Shown here in pieces: positions 34,226 through 42,829 of a stretch of DNA of 64,000 bases. The stretch lies in contig CALRXS010000006.1 of assembly GCA_943372195.1 (NCBI GenBank), positions 62,001 through 126,000 of the forward strand. Reading direction: 5' to 3'. Under the pieces are notes generated by a model. It saw nothing but the letters and a program-made list of their open reading frames with translations, was not told the origin of the DNA and ran no database searches. How positions within the stretch are numbered: the first letter of the stretch is position 1; each line of letters starts with the position of its first letter. A program made the translations under genes and the position numbers. Origin of the DNA: JAEYZM01 sp943372195. GTDB lineage: Bacteria > Bacteroidota > Bacteroidia > Sphingobacteriales > Sphingobacteriaceae.

Positions 34226-34609
34226 TTAACGTTTACTGAATTGAAATTTTCTTCTCGCTTTACGACGTCCTGGTTTCTTACGTTCAACCATTCTACTGTC
34301 GCGTGTTAATAAGCTCTTCGCTTTTAACGCTCCACGTTTTTCTGGATCCTTTTCAAGGATTGCCTTTGCAATAGCCAAACGAACTGCTTCTGCTTGACCT
34401 TTGATACCCCCACCATCTACATTCGCCTTTACATCAAACATACCTAGCATCTCTGATACTTGTAATGATTGATTAACGATGAATTGTAATGGTAATGTTG
34501 GGAAATATTCTTTATAGTCTCTGCCGTTTACAACAATGTTTCCGCTACCTTCTGTTAAGTATATGCGGGCAACAGCAGTCTTTCTTCTTCCTGATGTATT
34601 AACTGTCAT
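34226..34609 (-). CDS. rpsI: 30S ribosomal protein S9
   Basis: A protein of 127 residues. It has NTSGRRKTAVARIYLTEGSGNIVVNGRDYKEYFP near the start, GGGIKGQAEAVRLAIAKAIL, and the basic C-terminal tail ending SKR that reaches the ribosomal P site (RRKARRKFQFSKR). It lies 11 nt after rplM in the conserved L13-S9 pair. Confidence 0.98.
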   Translation of the reverse strand: MTVNTSGRRKTAVARIYLTEGSGNIVVNGRDYKEYFPTLPLQFIVNQSLQVSEMLGMFDVKANVDGGGIKGQAEAVRLAIAKAILEKDPEKRGALKAKSLLTRDSRMVERKKPGRRKARRKFQFSKR

Positions 34610-34620
34610 CTCTTAAATAA

Positions 34621-35058
34621 TTAAATGGTTTTAGGATTTTGTGCCGCATGTGGGTGTTCTCCGCCCGCATACACATGTAAATTTTTGAAAATTTTGTTTC
34701 CTAGCTTGTTCTTAGGAAGCATTCCGCGTACAGCTTTCTCTACCACACGTGTCGGGTGCTTCGCCATTAATTCTTTTGGAGAAATAAAGCGCTGACCTCC
34801 TGGATATCCAGTGTAAGAAACATACTCTTTCTCACTGAATTTGTTACCAGTAAATCTAACCTTGTCTGCATTGATAACAATAACGTTATCTCCACAGTCT
34901 ACGTGTGGGGTGAAATTTGCCTTGTGTTTGCCTCTTAAGATAAAAGCTATCTTAGAGCTTAGGCGCCCCAAAATCTCTGCGTTTGCGTCGATTACGACCC
35001 ATTCCTTAGTAACAGTTTTGCTGTTAGCAGAGACAGTTTTGTAACTTAACGTATTCAT
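34621..35058 (-). CDS. rplM: 50S ribosomal protein L13
   Basis: A protein of 145 residues. It has KEWVVIDANAEILGRLSSKIAFILRGKHKANFTPHVDCGDNVIVINADKVRFTG, the family signature, then GMLPKNKLGNKIFKNLHVYAGGEHPHAAQNPKTI. It is the first gene of the ribosomal operon, with a -7 element 61 nt upstream at 35120-35127. Confidence 0.98.
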   Translation of the reverse strand: MNTLSYKTVSANSKTVTKEWVVIDANAEILGRLSSKIAFILRGKHKANFTPHVDCGDNVIVINADKVRFTGNKFSEKEYVSYTGYPGGQRFISPKELMAKHPTRVVEKAVRGMLPKNKLGNKIFKNLHVYAGGEHPHAAQNPKTI

Positions 35059-35119
35059 TGAATAATAATTAATTAATTGATTTTAAATATTTTATCCCCC
35101 ATGACTCCATAAGGGACGG

Positions 35120-35127
35120 CAAAGATA
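35120..35127 (-). promoter_or_regulatory. -7 promoter element (TATCTTTG on minus strand)
   Basis: TAnnTTTG match upstream of rplM; likely the main promoter of rplM-rpsI-rpsB(-tsf), giving a leader of about 57 nt that could hold autoregulatory structure. Confidence 0.65.
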
Positions 35128-35186
35128 ATCTAAATATTTGAAATTTCTAAGAGAAAATGTGGAAATGTTAATTTCAGCTAATTTGT

Positions 35187-35194
35187 TATTTTTG
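35187..35194 (+). promoter_or_regulatory. -7 promoter element TATTTTTG
   Basis: TAnnTTTG match ending 6 nt before the ATG at 35201. It argues for that start codon over in-frame upstream starts at 35138 (TTG) and 35165 (ATG). Confidence 0.5.
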
Positions 35195-35200
35195 AATGCA

Positions 35201-36451
35201 ATGAACATCGCTCAACCGAACTCTTTCTTAAAGTCTATATGGGGCCCTTTTCTGCTCAGTATCAGCCTTTTTATTTCCGCCTTCCTTAAGTTCGACTCTA
35301 CAGAATTTATTCGCTGGGATACGATTCATTACCTTAACATCCGATTTAATGGTTATAGCTTTAACCCCTGTGCTCATGTGAATGTAGCCTTTTTCCCTCT
35401 ATTCCCCTATCTAATGAAAGCCGTAAACCTTAGCTTTCTATATATATGCTTGCTAAATCTACTGCTTTTCTATACCGGAATTTACTTTCTTCACAAAGCC
35501 TTTAAACTTAGTACCCTCAGCATTTGGCTAATCGCCGCTCTACCCACTAGCTTCTTCTTTTTCATGCTCTACTCTGAATCTGTATTCTTTTTGAGCGCTG
35601 CTTTGATATTATACGGACTTAAAACAGAACGTTACCCTATACTTTACCTTGGTGTATTTTTAGCCGCATTAGCGCGCCCTGTAATAAGTATCTTAATACC
35701 TGCCTTTATCATATTGATTATTTGGGATGTTCTCGATCAAAAAAAGTTTTATCATTATAAACATTACTTGATTTCTATTCTCATTGCTATCGCTTCTTTG
35801 CTCTTGGTCTCATGGTTTCAATATACCCAAACCAATACCTGGTGGGCTATGTTTAAAGCACAAAGTTGTTGGGACCATTATTTCTCTATTAAAGGCCTTT
35901 CTGCGAACTCATGGGGCAAGCCCATTATTCAACGTCTCGATAAAATCTCTGTAGCTATTGGCTTATGCTCTGCCTTCTTACTCATAATTGCATTTTACAA
36001 AGCATTCATTAATAAAAAATCAAAACCACTAAATCACCCTATTGCAACATCCTCAGTATTTAGATTTAGCTTCTTATACATAGCTGGTATTACCTTATCT
36101 ATATGGATGTTTCAAAATGATTGGCATAGTCTCGATAGATACATCTGGTGCAGTCCGTTCATTGTTCTTTTCTTAAACTCTTGGAAAAATACCGACAAAT
36201 CTTTTATCAAAACTGCTGTATTCATCTATTTGCTATTACTCATTCCCCTTGGCGCATATACACACATTCAAGTATTGTTGAGTTTATTAGCTGTAAGTAT
36301 CTGGCTAATCTCCTTGATTTATATCTCAAACATTCAAGACTCAAAAATCAATTCATATAAGTATGCTTTAATAATTGCTCTCAGTATAATAGGCATTTAT
36401 ACTCAATGGTATTTTATTGAATTATTCTTATCTAATAATTGGGTTGGGTAA
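35201..36451 (+). CDS. PIG-V-like GT-C mannosyltransferase (putative)
   Basis: A protein of 416 residues with about ten membrane helices. In the first external loop, the phrase RWDTIHYLNIRFNGYSF followed by NVAFFPLFPYLMKA matches the PIG-V/GT-C pattern, in which the Asp of RWD is the catalytic candidate and a proline-rich FFPLFP follows. A later ALARPVISILIPAF also fits GT-C enzymes. It would move a sugar from a polyprenyl-phosphate donor on the outer face of the inner membrane. In-frame starts at 35138 (TTG) and 35165 (ATG) are possible. The acceptor is unknown. Confidence 0.72.
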   Translation: MNIAQPNSFLKSIWGPFLLSISLFISAFLKFDSTEFIRWDTIHYLNIRFNGYSFNPCAHVNVAFFPLFPYLMKAVNLSFLYICLLNLLLFYTGIYFLHKAFKLSTLSIWLIAALPTSFFFFMLYSESVFFLSAALILYGLKTERYPILYLGVFLAALARPVISILIPAFIILIIWDVLDQKKFYHYKHYLISILIAIASLLLVSWFQYTQTNTWWAMFKAQSCWDHYFSIKGLSANSWGKPIIQRLDKISVAIGLCSAFLLIIAFYKAFINKKSKPLNHPIATSSVFRFSFLYIAGITLSIWMFQNDWHSLDRYIWCSPFIVLFLNSWKNTDKSFIKTAVFIYLLLLIPLGAYTHIQVLLSLLAVSIWLISLIYISNIQDSKINSYKYALIIALSIIGIYTQWYFIELFLSNNWVG

Positions 36452-36499
36452 ATAAATATTGCTCATTTATTTTTATTTTAGCAACTTAATTCAATTACT

Positions 36500-37756
36500 A
36501 TGAATGTTTCGAAGATGGCAAGTACTCTGATCGGATCAGAGATTATAAAAATTGGTAACGAAGTCAACGAAATGATTCGCAAAGGTTCTAAAATTTGCAA
36601 TCTAACAATCGGCGATTTTGACCCTAGCCATTACCCCATTCCAAAGGAACTCGAAAACGAAATCATAACCGCCTACAACAAAGGTTATACGAATTACCCG
36701 CCTGCTAATGGTGAACTTACTTTGCGTCAATCTATCGTTGAGTTTTTAAGTAAGTATGGTAATTTGAATTATACTACCGACGAAATTCTTGTCGCTGGTG
36801 GTTCTAGACCTTTAATTTATGCTACTTATTTAACTGTCTTAGATCCGGGTGATAAAGTTGTATTCCCTGTACCCTCATGGAATAATAATCACTATTGCCA
36901 CCTTTCTGCCGCTGAAGCCATTATGGTTGAAACAAGTGTCGAAAATAATTTCATGCCTACTGCAAATAACATTGCACCAAATTTAAAAGGTGCTACTCTT
37001 CTTGCGCTTTGTAGTCCGCTAAATCCTACCGGCACCATGTTCTCTAAAAAAGATCTAGAAGAAATTTGCGACCTTGTTATCGCTGAAAATAAATCTCGTA
37101 AAGAAGGAGAGAAGCCTTTGTATATTTTATATGATCAAGTATACTGGACATTAACTTTCGGTGAGCATAAACATTTCGACCCAATTAACCTAAGACCTGA
37201 ACTTAGAGATTATACAATTTATATCGATGGTATTTCAAAGTCATTAGCTGCAACAGGTGTACGTGTGGGCTGGGCTTTCGGACCTTTAAAAGTAATCGAT
37301 AAAATGAAAGCAATACTAGGTCACGTGGGTGCTTGGTCTCCTAAAGCTGAACAAATTGCTACTGCTAAATACTTAAAACAAAATGAAGCTATTGAAGAAT
37401 TCATGGTTCCATTTAAAAATAAAATCAAAAATAGTTTAGATGCACTTCATGAAGGTTTTCAAAAATTAAAATCAGAAAACTATCCGCTCGATTCTATTGA
37501 ACCAATGGGTGCTATTTATTTAACTGTTAAAGTTGCAATAAAAGGTAAACATACACCTGATGGTAAAGCAATTGAATCTAGTATGGATGTTACTTCTTAC
37601 ATACTTAATGCTGCACAATTAGCGATGGTCCCTTTCACAGCTTTCGGTGCATCTGCTAATTCAGATTGGTATAGACTTTCGGTTGGCGCTGCTGATAAAG
37701 AAACTATTCTTGCATCATTTGATAGATTGAAAAAAGCAATTGATGAATTAAAATAG
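36500..37756 (+). CDS. Class I/II PLP-dependent aminotransferase
   Basis: A protein of 418 residues of fold type I. It has GDFDPSHYPIPKELENEII, NYPPANGELTLRQSIVEFL, GGSRPLIYATYLTVLDPGDKVVFPVPSWNNNHYCHL, CSPLNPTGTMFSKKDLEEIC with the Asn that contacts PLP, YDQVYW, the PLP lysine in GISKSLAATGVRVGWAFG, and the carboxylate Arg in WYRLSVG. It is related to aspartate aminotransferases, but the substrate cannot be fixed. The stop codon TAG overlaps the first heptad of the array at 37756. Confidence 0.9.
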   Translation: MNVSKMASTLIGSEIIKIGNEVNEMIRKGSKICNLTIGDFDPSHYPIPKELENEIITAYNKGYTNYPPANGELTLRQSIVEFLSKYGNLNYTTDEILVAGGSRPLIYATYLTVLDPGDKVVFPVPSWNNNHYCHLSAAEAIMVETSVENNFMPTANNIAPNLKGATLLALCSPLNPTGTMFSKKDLEEICDLVIAENKSRKEGEKPLYILYDQVYWTLTFGEHKHFDPINLRPELRDYTIYIDGISKSLAATGVRVGWAFGPLKVIDKMKAILGHVGAWSPKAEQIATAKYLKQNEAIEEFMVPFKNKIKNSLDALHEGFQKLKSENYPLDSIEPMGAIYLTVKVAIKGKHTPDGKAIESSMDVTSYILNAAQLAMVPFTAFGASANSDWYRLSVGAADKETILASFDRLKKAIDELK

Positions 37757-37839
37757 TACGAAGTATTATGTACTATGTATTATGTACAAAGAAAACTATC
37801 TTTGACATATATTGTACTTAATACTTTGTACTTAATACA
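37756..37839. repeat. Heptad arrays bracketing a promoter (GTATTAT/GTACAAA type)
   Basis: Left array 37756-37790 has five units (GTATTAT, GTACTAT, GTACAAA types). Right array 37812-37839 has four units in the opposite orientation (TTGTACT, TAATACT). The 21-nt space between them holds the TATCTTTG promoter element. The same families and arrangement occur at 18912-18992. Confidence 0.88.
37797..37804 (+). promoter_or_regulatory. -7 promoter element TATCTTTG
   Basis: TAnnTTTG match centred between two inverted heptad arrays, 47 nt before the ATG at 37852. Confidence 0.6.
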
Positions 37840-37851
37840 TAATTCAACTCA

Positions 37852-38562
37852 ATGTCAAAAAATCTATATCTAATCCCCGTTCCACTAGATGAAGAAAGCT
37901 CTATCGAAGCTAACATACCCAACGAGGCTATCAATATTGTTCGTGAACTAAAACACTTCATTGTAGAAAACGAAAAAACAGCTAGAGCTTTTTTGAAGAA
38001 ATATGGCATTCTTACACCTCAAAAAGATTTACAAATTATGGTGTATGATAAAAGAGATAAACTTTCAATATCGCACTATTTTAAATTTTTTAAGGAGACA
38101 GATCAGGTCGGACTAATGTCTGAAGCCGGATGTCCGGGTGTAGCCGACCCCGGTGCTGAAATTGTTGCCGAAGCTCATAAAAAAAACTATAACGTTATTC
38201 CTTTTATAGGCCCCTCATCAATATTATTAGCTTTAATGGCTTCGGGTTTCAACGGACAGCAATTTTGTTTTCATGGTTACATACCTATCGACAAAGCTGA
38301 TCGAATTAAAAGATTAAAAGATTTAGAAGCTCAATCATTTCGATTCCGCCAAACTCAAATTTTTATAGAAACTCCATTTAGAAATAATCATCTTTTTGAT
38401 GACATTATAAAAAATTGCAAACCTAGTACTCAACTATGTGTTGCAGCTAACATCAATGCTAAAGATCAATTAATAAAGACAAGAACTGTTGCTGATTGGA
38501 AAGATCACAAACCAGAGTTACATAAAATACCAGTAGTATTTATTTTGTATGCAACATCCTGA
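37852..38562 (+). CDS. SAM-dependent methyltransferase, RsmI/tetrapyrrole methylase family
   Basis: A protein of 236 residues. The N-terminal LYLIPVPL and the glycine-rich MSEAGCPGVADPGAEIV correspond to the RsmI (16S rRNA C1402 2'-O-methylase) pattern with its usual SDAGTPGISDPG phrase, and FIGPSSILLALMASGF plus FHGYIP also match. FIETPFRNNHLFDDI parallels the RsmI phrase on the second half. The overall N-terminus differs from standard RsmI, with RELKHFIVENEKTARAFLKKYGI, so it may be a paralog with another target. There is no full RsmI elsewhere in the window. It ends 4 nt before a convergent gene. Confidence 0.8.
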   Translation: MSKNLYLIPVPLDEESSIEANIPNEAINIVRELKHFIVENEKTARAFLKKYGILTPQKDLQIMVYDKRDKLSISHYFKFFKETDQVGLMSEAGCPGVADPGAEIVAEAHKKNYNVIPFIGPSSILLALMASGFNGQQFCFHGYIPIDKADRIKRLKDLEAQSFRFRQTQIFIETPFRNNHLFDDIIKNCKPSTQLCVAANINAKDQLIKTRTVADWKDHKPELHKIPVVFILYATS

Positions 38563-38566
38563 TAAA

Positions 38567-40759
38567 TTATAACCTGTAATTATCTACTGATATAATTTTG
38601 TTGTTCTCTTTAATTAAAAAGCTTGCATCAAAATTGCTAATTATTATGCTTTTTAAATCTGTGTTTTTTGAATCTACGATTATCTCTATTTTTTTACTTT
38701 CTGCTTGAATAGAAAAGTTTTTCTTTAGTCGTATATAATCAATTGTATTGTTAGATAACTCAGTCGGTTTAAATTCTGTTTTCTTCAATAGATTCATATT
38801 TGAATCATACTCTTTCAAATACAAACGAGGTAAATGCTCTTTATTACTTGCCTTTATTAAATAATTACAATAAATGCTCGTGTCAATATTATTAGTATTA
38901 GTATAGATGATTTGATTTGCATCATTAATAGTCAATGCTTTCTGATAATTTACAAAACGATTATCTATTGTAGTTTTACCTTCTTTATTAATCACAATTT
39001 CATTGCCTGATATTTTATAATTTGAAGGTTTTAATTCTTGTGCATTCAATTCAAAAAAGTGTAAGTGCTCATTTGAAAATAAATACTTTGATTTGCTCTC
39101 AATAAAATAATGATGAGTATCTTCTTTGTCTTTAATAACTAACAATTTTTGATTGCCTAATAATTTTAATATCTCTCTTTTATTTACCAATGAATCTGAA
39201 AATAATTGTGCCGATATTAATGTTTGATTAAATGAAGTTCTTGATAACATTATTGAATTGATTGGCAATCCGGTCGACGCTGAAATAGCCATTGATTCAA
39301 ACGAAGTCACATCATTTAACTCAGATGCAATAACTTCAGAACCTATAAAGTAACCAGGCAATGGCACAATCGATTGAAAGCTATCTACGGTATATCCGTA
39401 TTTATTTAATGAATCAATTATTCGATAATCTTTATATGAATCAATTTTTTTATTCGCTATTATCTGAATGTTTCTGTGATTATTTACATATGCTTCAAAC
39501 ATCCACATTAACATTAAAAAAGATAGAATTACATACGCATATTTCTTCTTCGATTGAATTTTCCATTTTCTAAAAATTAAATAAAAATAGAACGCCGAAT
39601 AAATCGTAAACACATAATAAAATACCCAAGCAAATCGACCTAATGCTCTAAACTGCTTTATTGCTGGCACTACATCTAACATAAACTCAAAGCCAATTCT
39701 AAATGGCATTGCCATCGCAAATAATAATAATAAAAATGCTGTTAACAAAGATGTTCTTAATGCATCTGGAAGTATAGGCTTTAGTATAAATTTCAGTTTC
39801 TTCTTCTTTAAATATTTTACAGCTTTAATGGTAATCAATACTAAAGTTATTGCACCTACTGTACCAACATAATTTCTCGATTCAATATTAGTTTCTCTTA
39901 CCTTCACTAACATATTCCAGAAATCTAATAATGGTGAATACACCGGTAAAAACAAACCCTCAAATGTTGCTACATAGTTTAAAATTCCCCAAGGATTGGT
40001 AGGCCTGTCTGATATATGATCAATACTGCTAATTATGAATTGAACTATTACAATAGGTAGAACAGAAAGTAGAAAATGTATTATGCTTGAATTAAATTTG
40101 AATGACTTTCTATAAATAAAATCTACATAGCCAAACACTAAAACAAAAATTGAACCTATTAATAAATAATACGGATGTATGAAAGCAAATAAAAGTAATG
40201 CTATATCAATAACGATATAATATTTCATCTTATAGTTCTGCTCTTTTAGTTTTATTAATAAATACCAAAGCATTGGTACAAAGAAAGAATACGATAAGCC
40301 GTAATGACCTGTAAATCGTTCGACTTGAGGTGAGAGATATGAAATTATTATTGATATAAGAATCGAATATAAAATTGGTAATCCAATTCTCCTTGCTATT
40401 TTAAATAGAAAATAAGATGATAGTACAATTGATAACATCATCATCAAATTAAATATGCCAATTACATTGTTCTTAATTGAGGGTATATAATTCGATAAAT
40501 ACTTTAATAATATGGAGAGTACAGGTTGATTATCAGTATATACAATTAACTCTGTAAATGGGTAGTTTAATCCTTTGGTTTGTAATAATGTTTTATCGTG
40601 ATTGATATAATAATCTGCGGTATAATAGTTTTTTATACCATCACCCATTGAATTAAATATATATGTATTCGGATGAAATAATATATCATTATACAATACC
40701 ATCAAGATTAATAATGATATTAATACAACTATGAATGAATATTTTTTATCTGATTTCAT
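38567..40759 (-). CDS. Large GT-C-like membrane protein with extracytoplasmic C-terminal domain
   Basis: A protein of 730 residues. The first membrane helix (about 10-27) is followed by a loop with SMGDGIKNYYTADYYINHD, where the acidic residue resembles the GT-C catalytic position. About ten more helices run to residue 440. The last 290 residues are soluble, with repeated beta-rich segments, and probably lie outside the cytoplasm. It starts inside the stop of the GT2 gene (4-nt ATGA overlap), so the two are translationally coupled, and the GT2 product could supply a lipid-linked sugar donor. No known family was recognised with certainty. The DNA is especially AT-rich. Confidence 0.65.
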   Translation of the reverse strand: MKSDKKYSFIVVLISLLILMVLYNDILFHPNTYIFNSMGDGIKNYYTADYYINHDKTLLQTKGLNYPFTELIVYTDNQPVLSILLKYLSNYIPSIKNNVIGIFNLMMMLSIVLSSYFLFKIARRIGLPILYSILISIIISYLSPQVERFTGHYGLSYSFFVPMLWYLLIKLKEQNYKMKYYIVIDIALLLFAFIHPYYLLIGSIFVLVFGYVDFIYRKSFKFNSSIIHFLLSVLPIVIVQFIISSIDHISDRPTNPWGILNYVATFEGLFLPVYSPLLDFWNMLVKVRETNIESRNYVGTVGAITLVLITIKAVKYLKKKKLKFILKPILPDALRTSLLTAFLLLLFAMAMPFRIGFEFMLDVVPAIKQFRALGRFAWVFYYVFTIYSAFYFYLIFRKWKIQSKKKYAYVILSFLMLMWMFEAYVNNHRNIQIIANKKIDSYKDYRIIDSLNKYGYTVDSFQSIVPLPGYFIGSEVIASELNDVTSFESMAISASTGLPINSIMLSRTSFNQTLISAQLFSDSLVNKREILKLLGNQKLLVIKDKEDTHHYFIESKSKYLFSNEHLHFFELNAQELKPSNYKISGNEIVINKEGKTTIDNRFVNYQKALTINDANQIIYTNTNNIDTSIYCNYLIKASNKEHLPRLYLKEYDSNMNLLKKTEFKPTELSNNTIDYIRLKKNFSIQAESKKIEIIVDSKNTDLKSIIISNFDASFLIKENNKIISVDNYRL

Positions 40760-41463
40760 CTAAATAAAAATACTCTAAGAAAATTTAAACTTTCTGATAA
40801 GATTATTCTAAGATTTAAAGTACTAAACTCAACACCTTCTCTCAGCTCAACAATACTCGAATTAATTTTAATGTTTTTGTTTTTACTAGATAAATAAACA
40901 AATTCTAAATCAAATAGGTATCGTTCAATTGCTGTTGAAAGAAATACTTCTTTCCCTTTTTTATTAAAACCTTTTAATCCACATTGTGTATCTGTTGTAT
41001 AAATACCCAAGCTCTTCTTTATAAAATATTTTAAAATTTTAGATATGATTATTCTCGTTTTAGGCACTTTCTTATAATACTCTGCAGAGCGTACACCTAC
41101 TACTACATCATTACCATTTAACAACTCCGAATAAACATCTTCTAAACTTTTTATTATATACGGGAAATCTATATCTGTATATATTATATGTTCTGAATTT
41201 GATAGTTTAACTCCTTCACGTAATGCATGTCCTTTGCCACGATTGATATCATATGTAACAAACATGAAATTGGGAACATTTTTTTCAATATAATTTACCT
41301 CTTCAGAATTTATAACAGACTTTGATCCATCATTAACAATAATTAATCTTAAGTCTACATCATCATGTAATTTGAGAAAAGACTGAATTGAATTCACAAC
41401 TCTCTCATGCCAATTAGCAATCGGATTATAGCAGGGTAGAATTATGTCTAATGATTTTCTCAA
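40756..41463 (-). CDS. Polyprenyl-phosphate glycosyltransferase (GT2, DPM1-like)
   Basis: A protein of 235 residues. It has DIILPCYNPIANWHERVVNSIQ, LIIVNDGSK for the nucleotide, DINRGKGHALREGVKLSNSEHIIYTDIDFPY with the DxD motif, VVVGVRSAEYYK, and TQCGLKGFNKKGKEVFL, the typical DPM1/GtrB sequence. It probably loads a sugar onto undecaprenyl or dolichyl phosphate at the inner membrane surface, with no helices of its own. There is no early ATG: the frame is open back to a stop near 41505, and TTG at 41463 is the likely start. The downstream GT-C-like gene overlaps by 4 nt. Confidence 0.85.
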   Translation of the reverse strand: MRKSLDIILPCYNPIANWHERVVNSIQSFLKLHDDVDLRLIIVNDGSKSVINSEEVNYIEKNVPNFMFVTYDINRGKGHALREGVKLSNSEHIIYTDIDFPYIIKSLEDVYSELLNGNDVVVGVRSAEYYKKVPKTRIIISKILKYFIKKSLGIYTTDTQCGLKGFNKKGKEVFLSTAIERYLFDLEFVYLSSKNKNIKINSSIVELREGVEFSTLNLRIILSESLNFLRVFLFR

Positions 41464-41554
41464 AATTTTATAATTATATCAGGGCAAAATACAAAATTGT
41501 TAAATAATATCTATACAAGTAATTTCATTAATTATCTTTACTTAAAATTGATTT

Positions 41555-42829
41555 ATGTCAACTCCTCTTGCAGAACGTTTACGTCCGAATACACTCGACG
41601 ATTACATCGGACAAGACCATATTGTTGGTAAAAATGCGGTTTTACGTAAAGCAATTGAATCGGGCATAATCCCTTCGATGATCTTTTGGGGTCCGCCTGG
41701 TGTTGGCAAAACAACTTTAGCTAATATTATTTCCAATCAACTCAGTCGACCTTTTTATTCTTTAAGTGCTATTAATTCTGGTGTTAAAGATATTAGAGAA
41801 GTAATAGAGAAAGCTAAGTCTCATTCATTCTTCGGCTCTCAAAATCCGATTTTATTCATTGACGAAATTCATCGATTTTCTAAATCACAACAAGACTCTT
41901 TACTTGGTGCAGTAGAAAAAGGTATTGTTACATTAATCGGTGCAACTACTGAAAATCCGTCTTTTGAAGTTATATCAGCTTTGCTTTCTCGCTCTCAAGT
42001 TTATATTTTAAAGAGCTTAGAGAAAGATGATTTAATTAAAATGCTTCAACAAGCAATTGAGAAAGATAAATGGTTGCAATCTAAGAAAATTGAATTTGTA
42101 GATTATGAAGCATTATTACGTTTATCAGGTGGTGATGGAAGAAAGCTTTTAAATATTTTTGAGTTAGTTATTCAATCGTTCGATTCAGATGTTTGTACTA
42201 TCACAAATGAATATGTTTTAAATGTTGTACAACAAAATTTAGCACTCTATGATAAAAGTGGTGAGCAGCATTATGATATCATTTCTGCATTTATAAAATC
42301 TATCAGAGGCTCTGATCCGAACGCCGGATTATATTGGCTTGCACGTATGATTGAAGGTGGTGAAGATCCTTTATTCATCGCTCGTCGCTTAATTATTTTG
42401 GCATCCGAAGATATAGGAAATGCAAACCCTAACGCATTACTTCTTGCTAACAATTGCTTTCAAGCTGTGAATGTTATTGGTATGCCTGAAGCTCGAATTA
42501 TTTTAGGACAATGCGTAACTTATTTGGCAAGTTCTCCTAAAAGTAACGCATCATATGAAGGTATCGATAATGCAATTGCTACAGTAAAACAAACTGGTGA
42601 CTTACCCGTTCCTATTCATATTAGAAATGCACCTACAAAATTAATGAAAGACATTGGTTACGGAAAAGACTATATGTACTCTCATGCTTATGATGGTAAT
42701 TTTAAAGAACAAGAATATTTGCCCGATGAAGTAAAAGGAAATACTTTTTATTCACCCGGTAATAACCCAAGAGAAAACGAACTAAGAAAATATTTAAAGA
42801 ACCTTTGGAAAGATAAATATAACTACTAA
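41555..42829 (+). CDS. rarA: Replication-associated recombination protein A
   Basis: A protein of 424 residues, an AAA+ clamp-loader-like ATPase (MgsA/RarA/WRNIP1) active at stalled replication forks. It has PLAERLRPNTLDDYIGQDHIVG, Walker A GPPGVGKT at residues 46-53, Walker B ILFIDEIHRFSKSQQDSLL, IGATTENPSFEVISALLSRSQV with the arginine finger, and the C-terminal tetramer region IKSIRGSDPNAGLYWLARMIEGGEDPLFIARRL and YPDE-like YLPDEVKG. The next gene starts on its stop codon (1-nt overlap). Confidence 0.97.
   Translation: MSTPLAERLRPNTLDDYIGQDHIVGKNAVLRKAIESGIIPSMIFWGPPGVGKTTLANIISNQLSRPFYSLSAINSGVKDIREVIEKAKSHSFFGSQNPILFIDEIHRFSKSQQDSLLGAVEKGIVTLIGATTENPSFEVISALLSRSQVYILKSLEKDDLIKMLQQAIEKDKWLQSKKIEFVDYEALLRLSGGDGRKLLNIFELVIQSFDSDVCTITNEYVLNVVQQNLALYDKSGEQHYDIISAFIKSIRGSDPNAGLYWLARMIEGGEDPLFIARRLIILASEDIGNANPNALLLANNCFQAVNVIGMPEARIILGQCVTYLASSPKSNASYEGIDNAIATVKQTGDLPVPIHIRNAPTKLMKDIGYGKDYMYSHAYDGNFKEQEYLPDEVKGNTFYSPGNNPRENELRKYLKNLWKDKYNY

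Noticed and set aside
35138..35200. N-terminal extension of the PIG-V-like protein from TTG at 35138 or ATG at 35165
   Set aside because: The extension would cover the likely -7 element 35187-35194 and adds no recognisable sequence; kept only as an alternative start.
11153..37839. Heptad arrays as CRISPR or as phase-variable coding repeats
   Set aside because: There are no unique spacers, and the arrays lie outside reading frames apart from contact with two stop codons, so frame switching is not supported.
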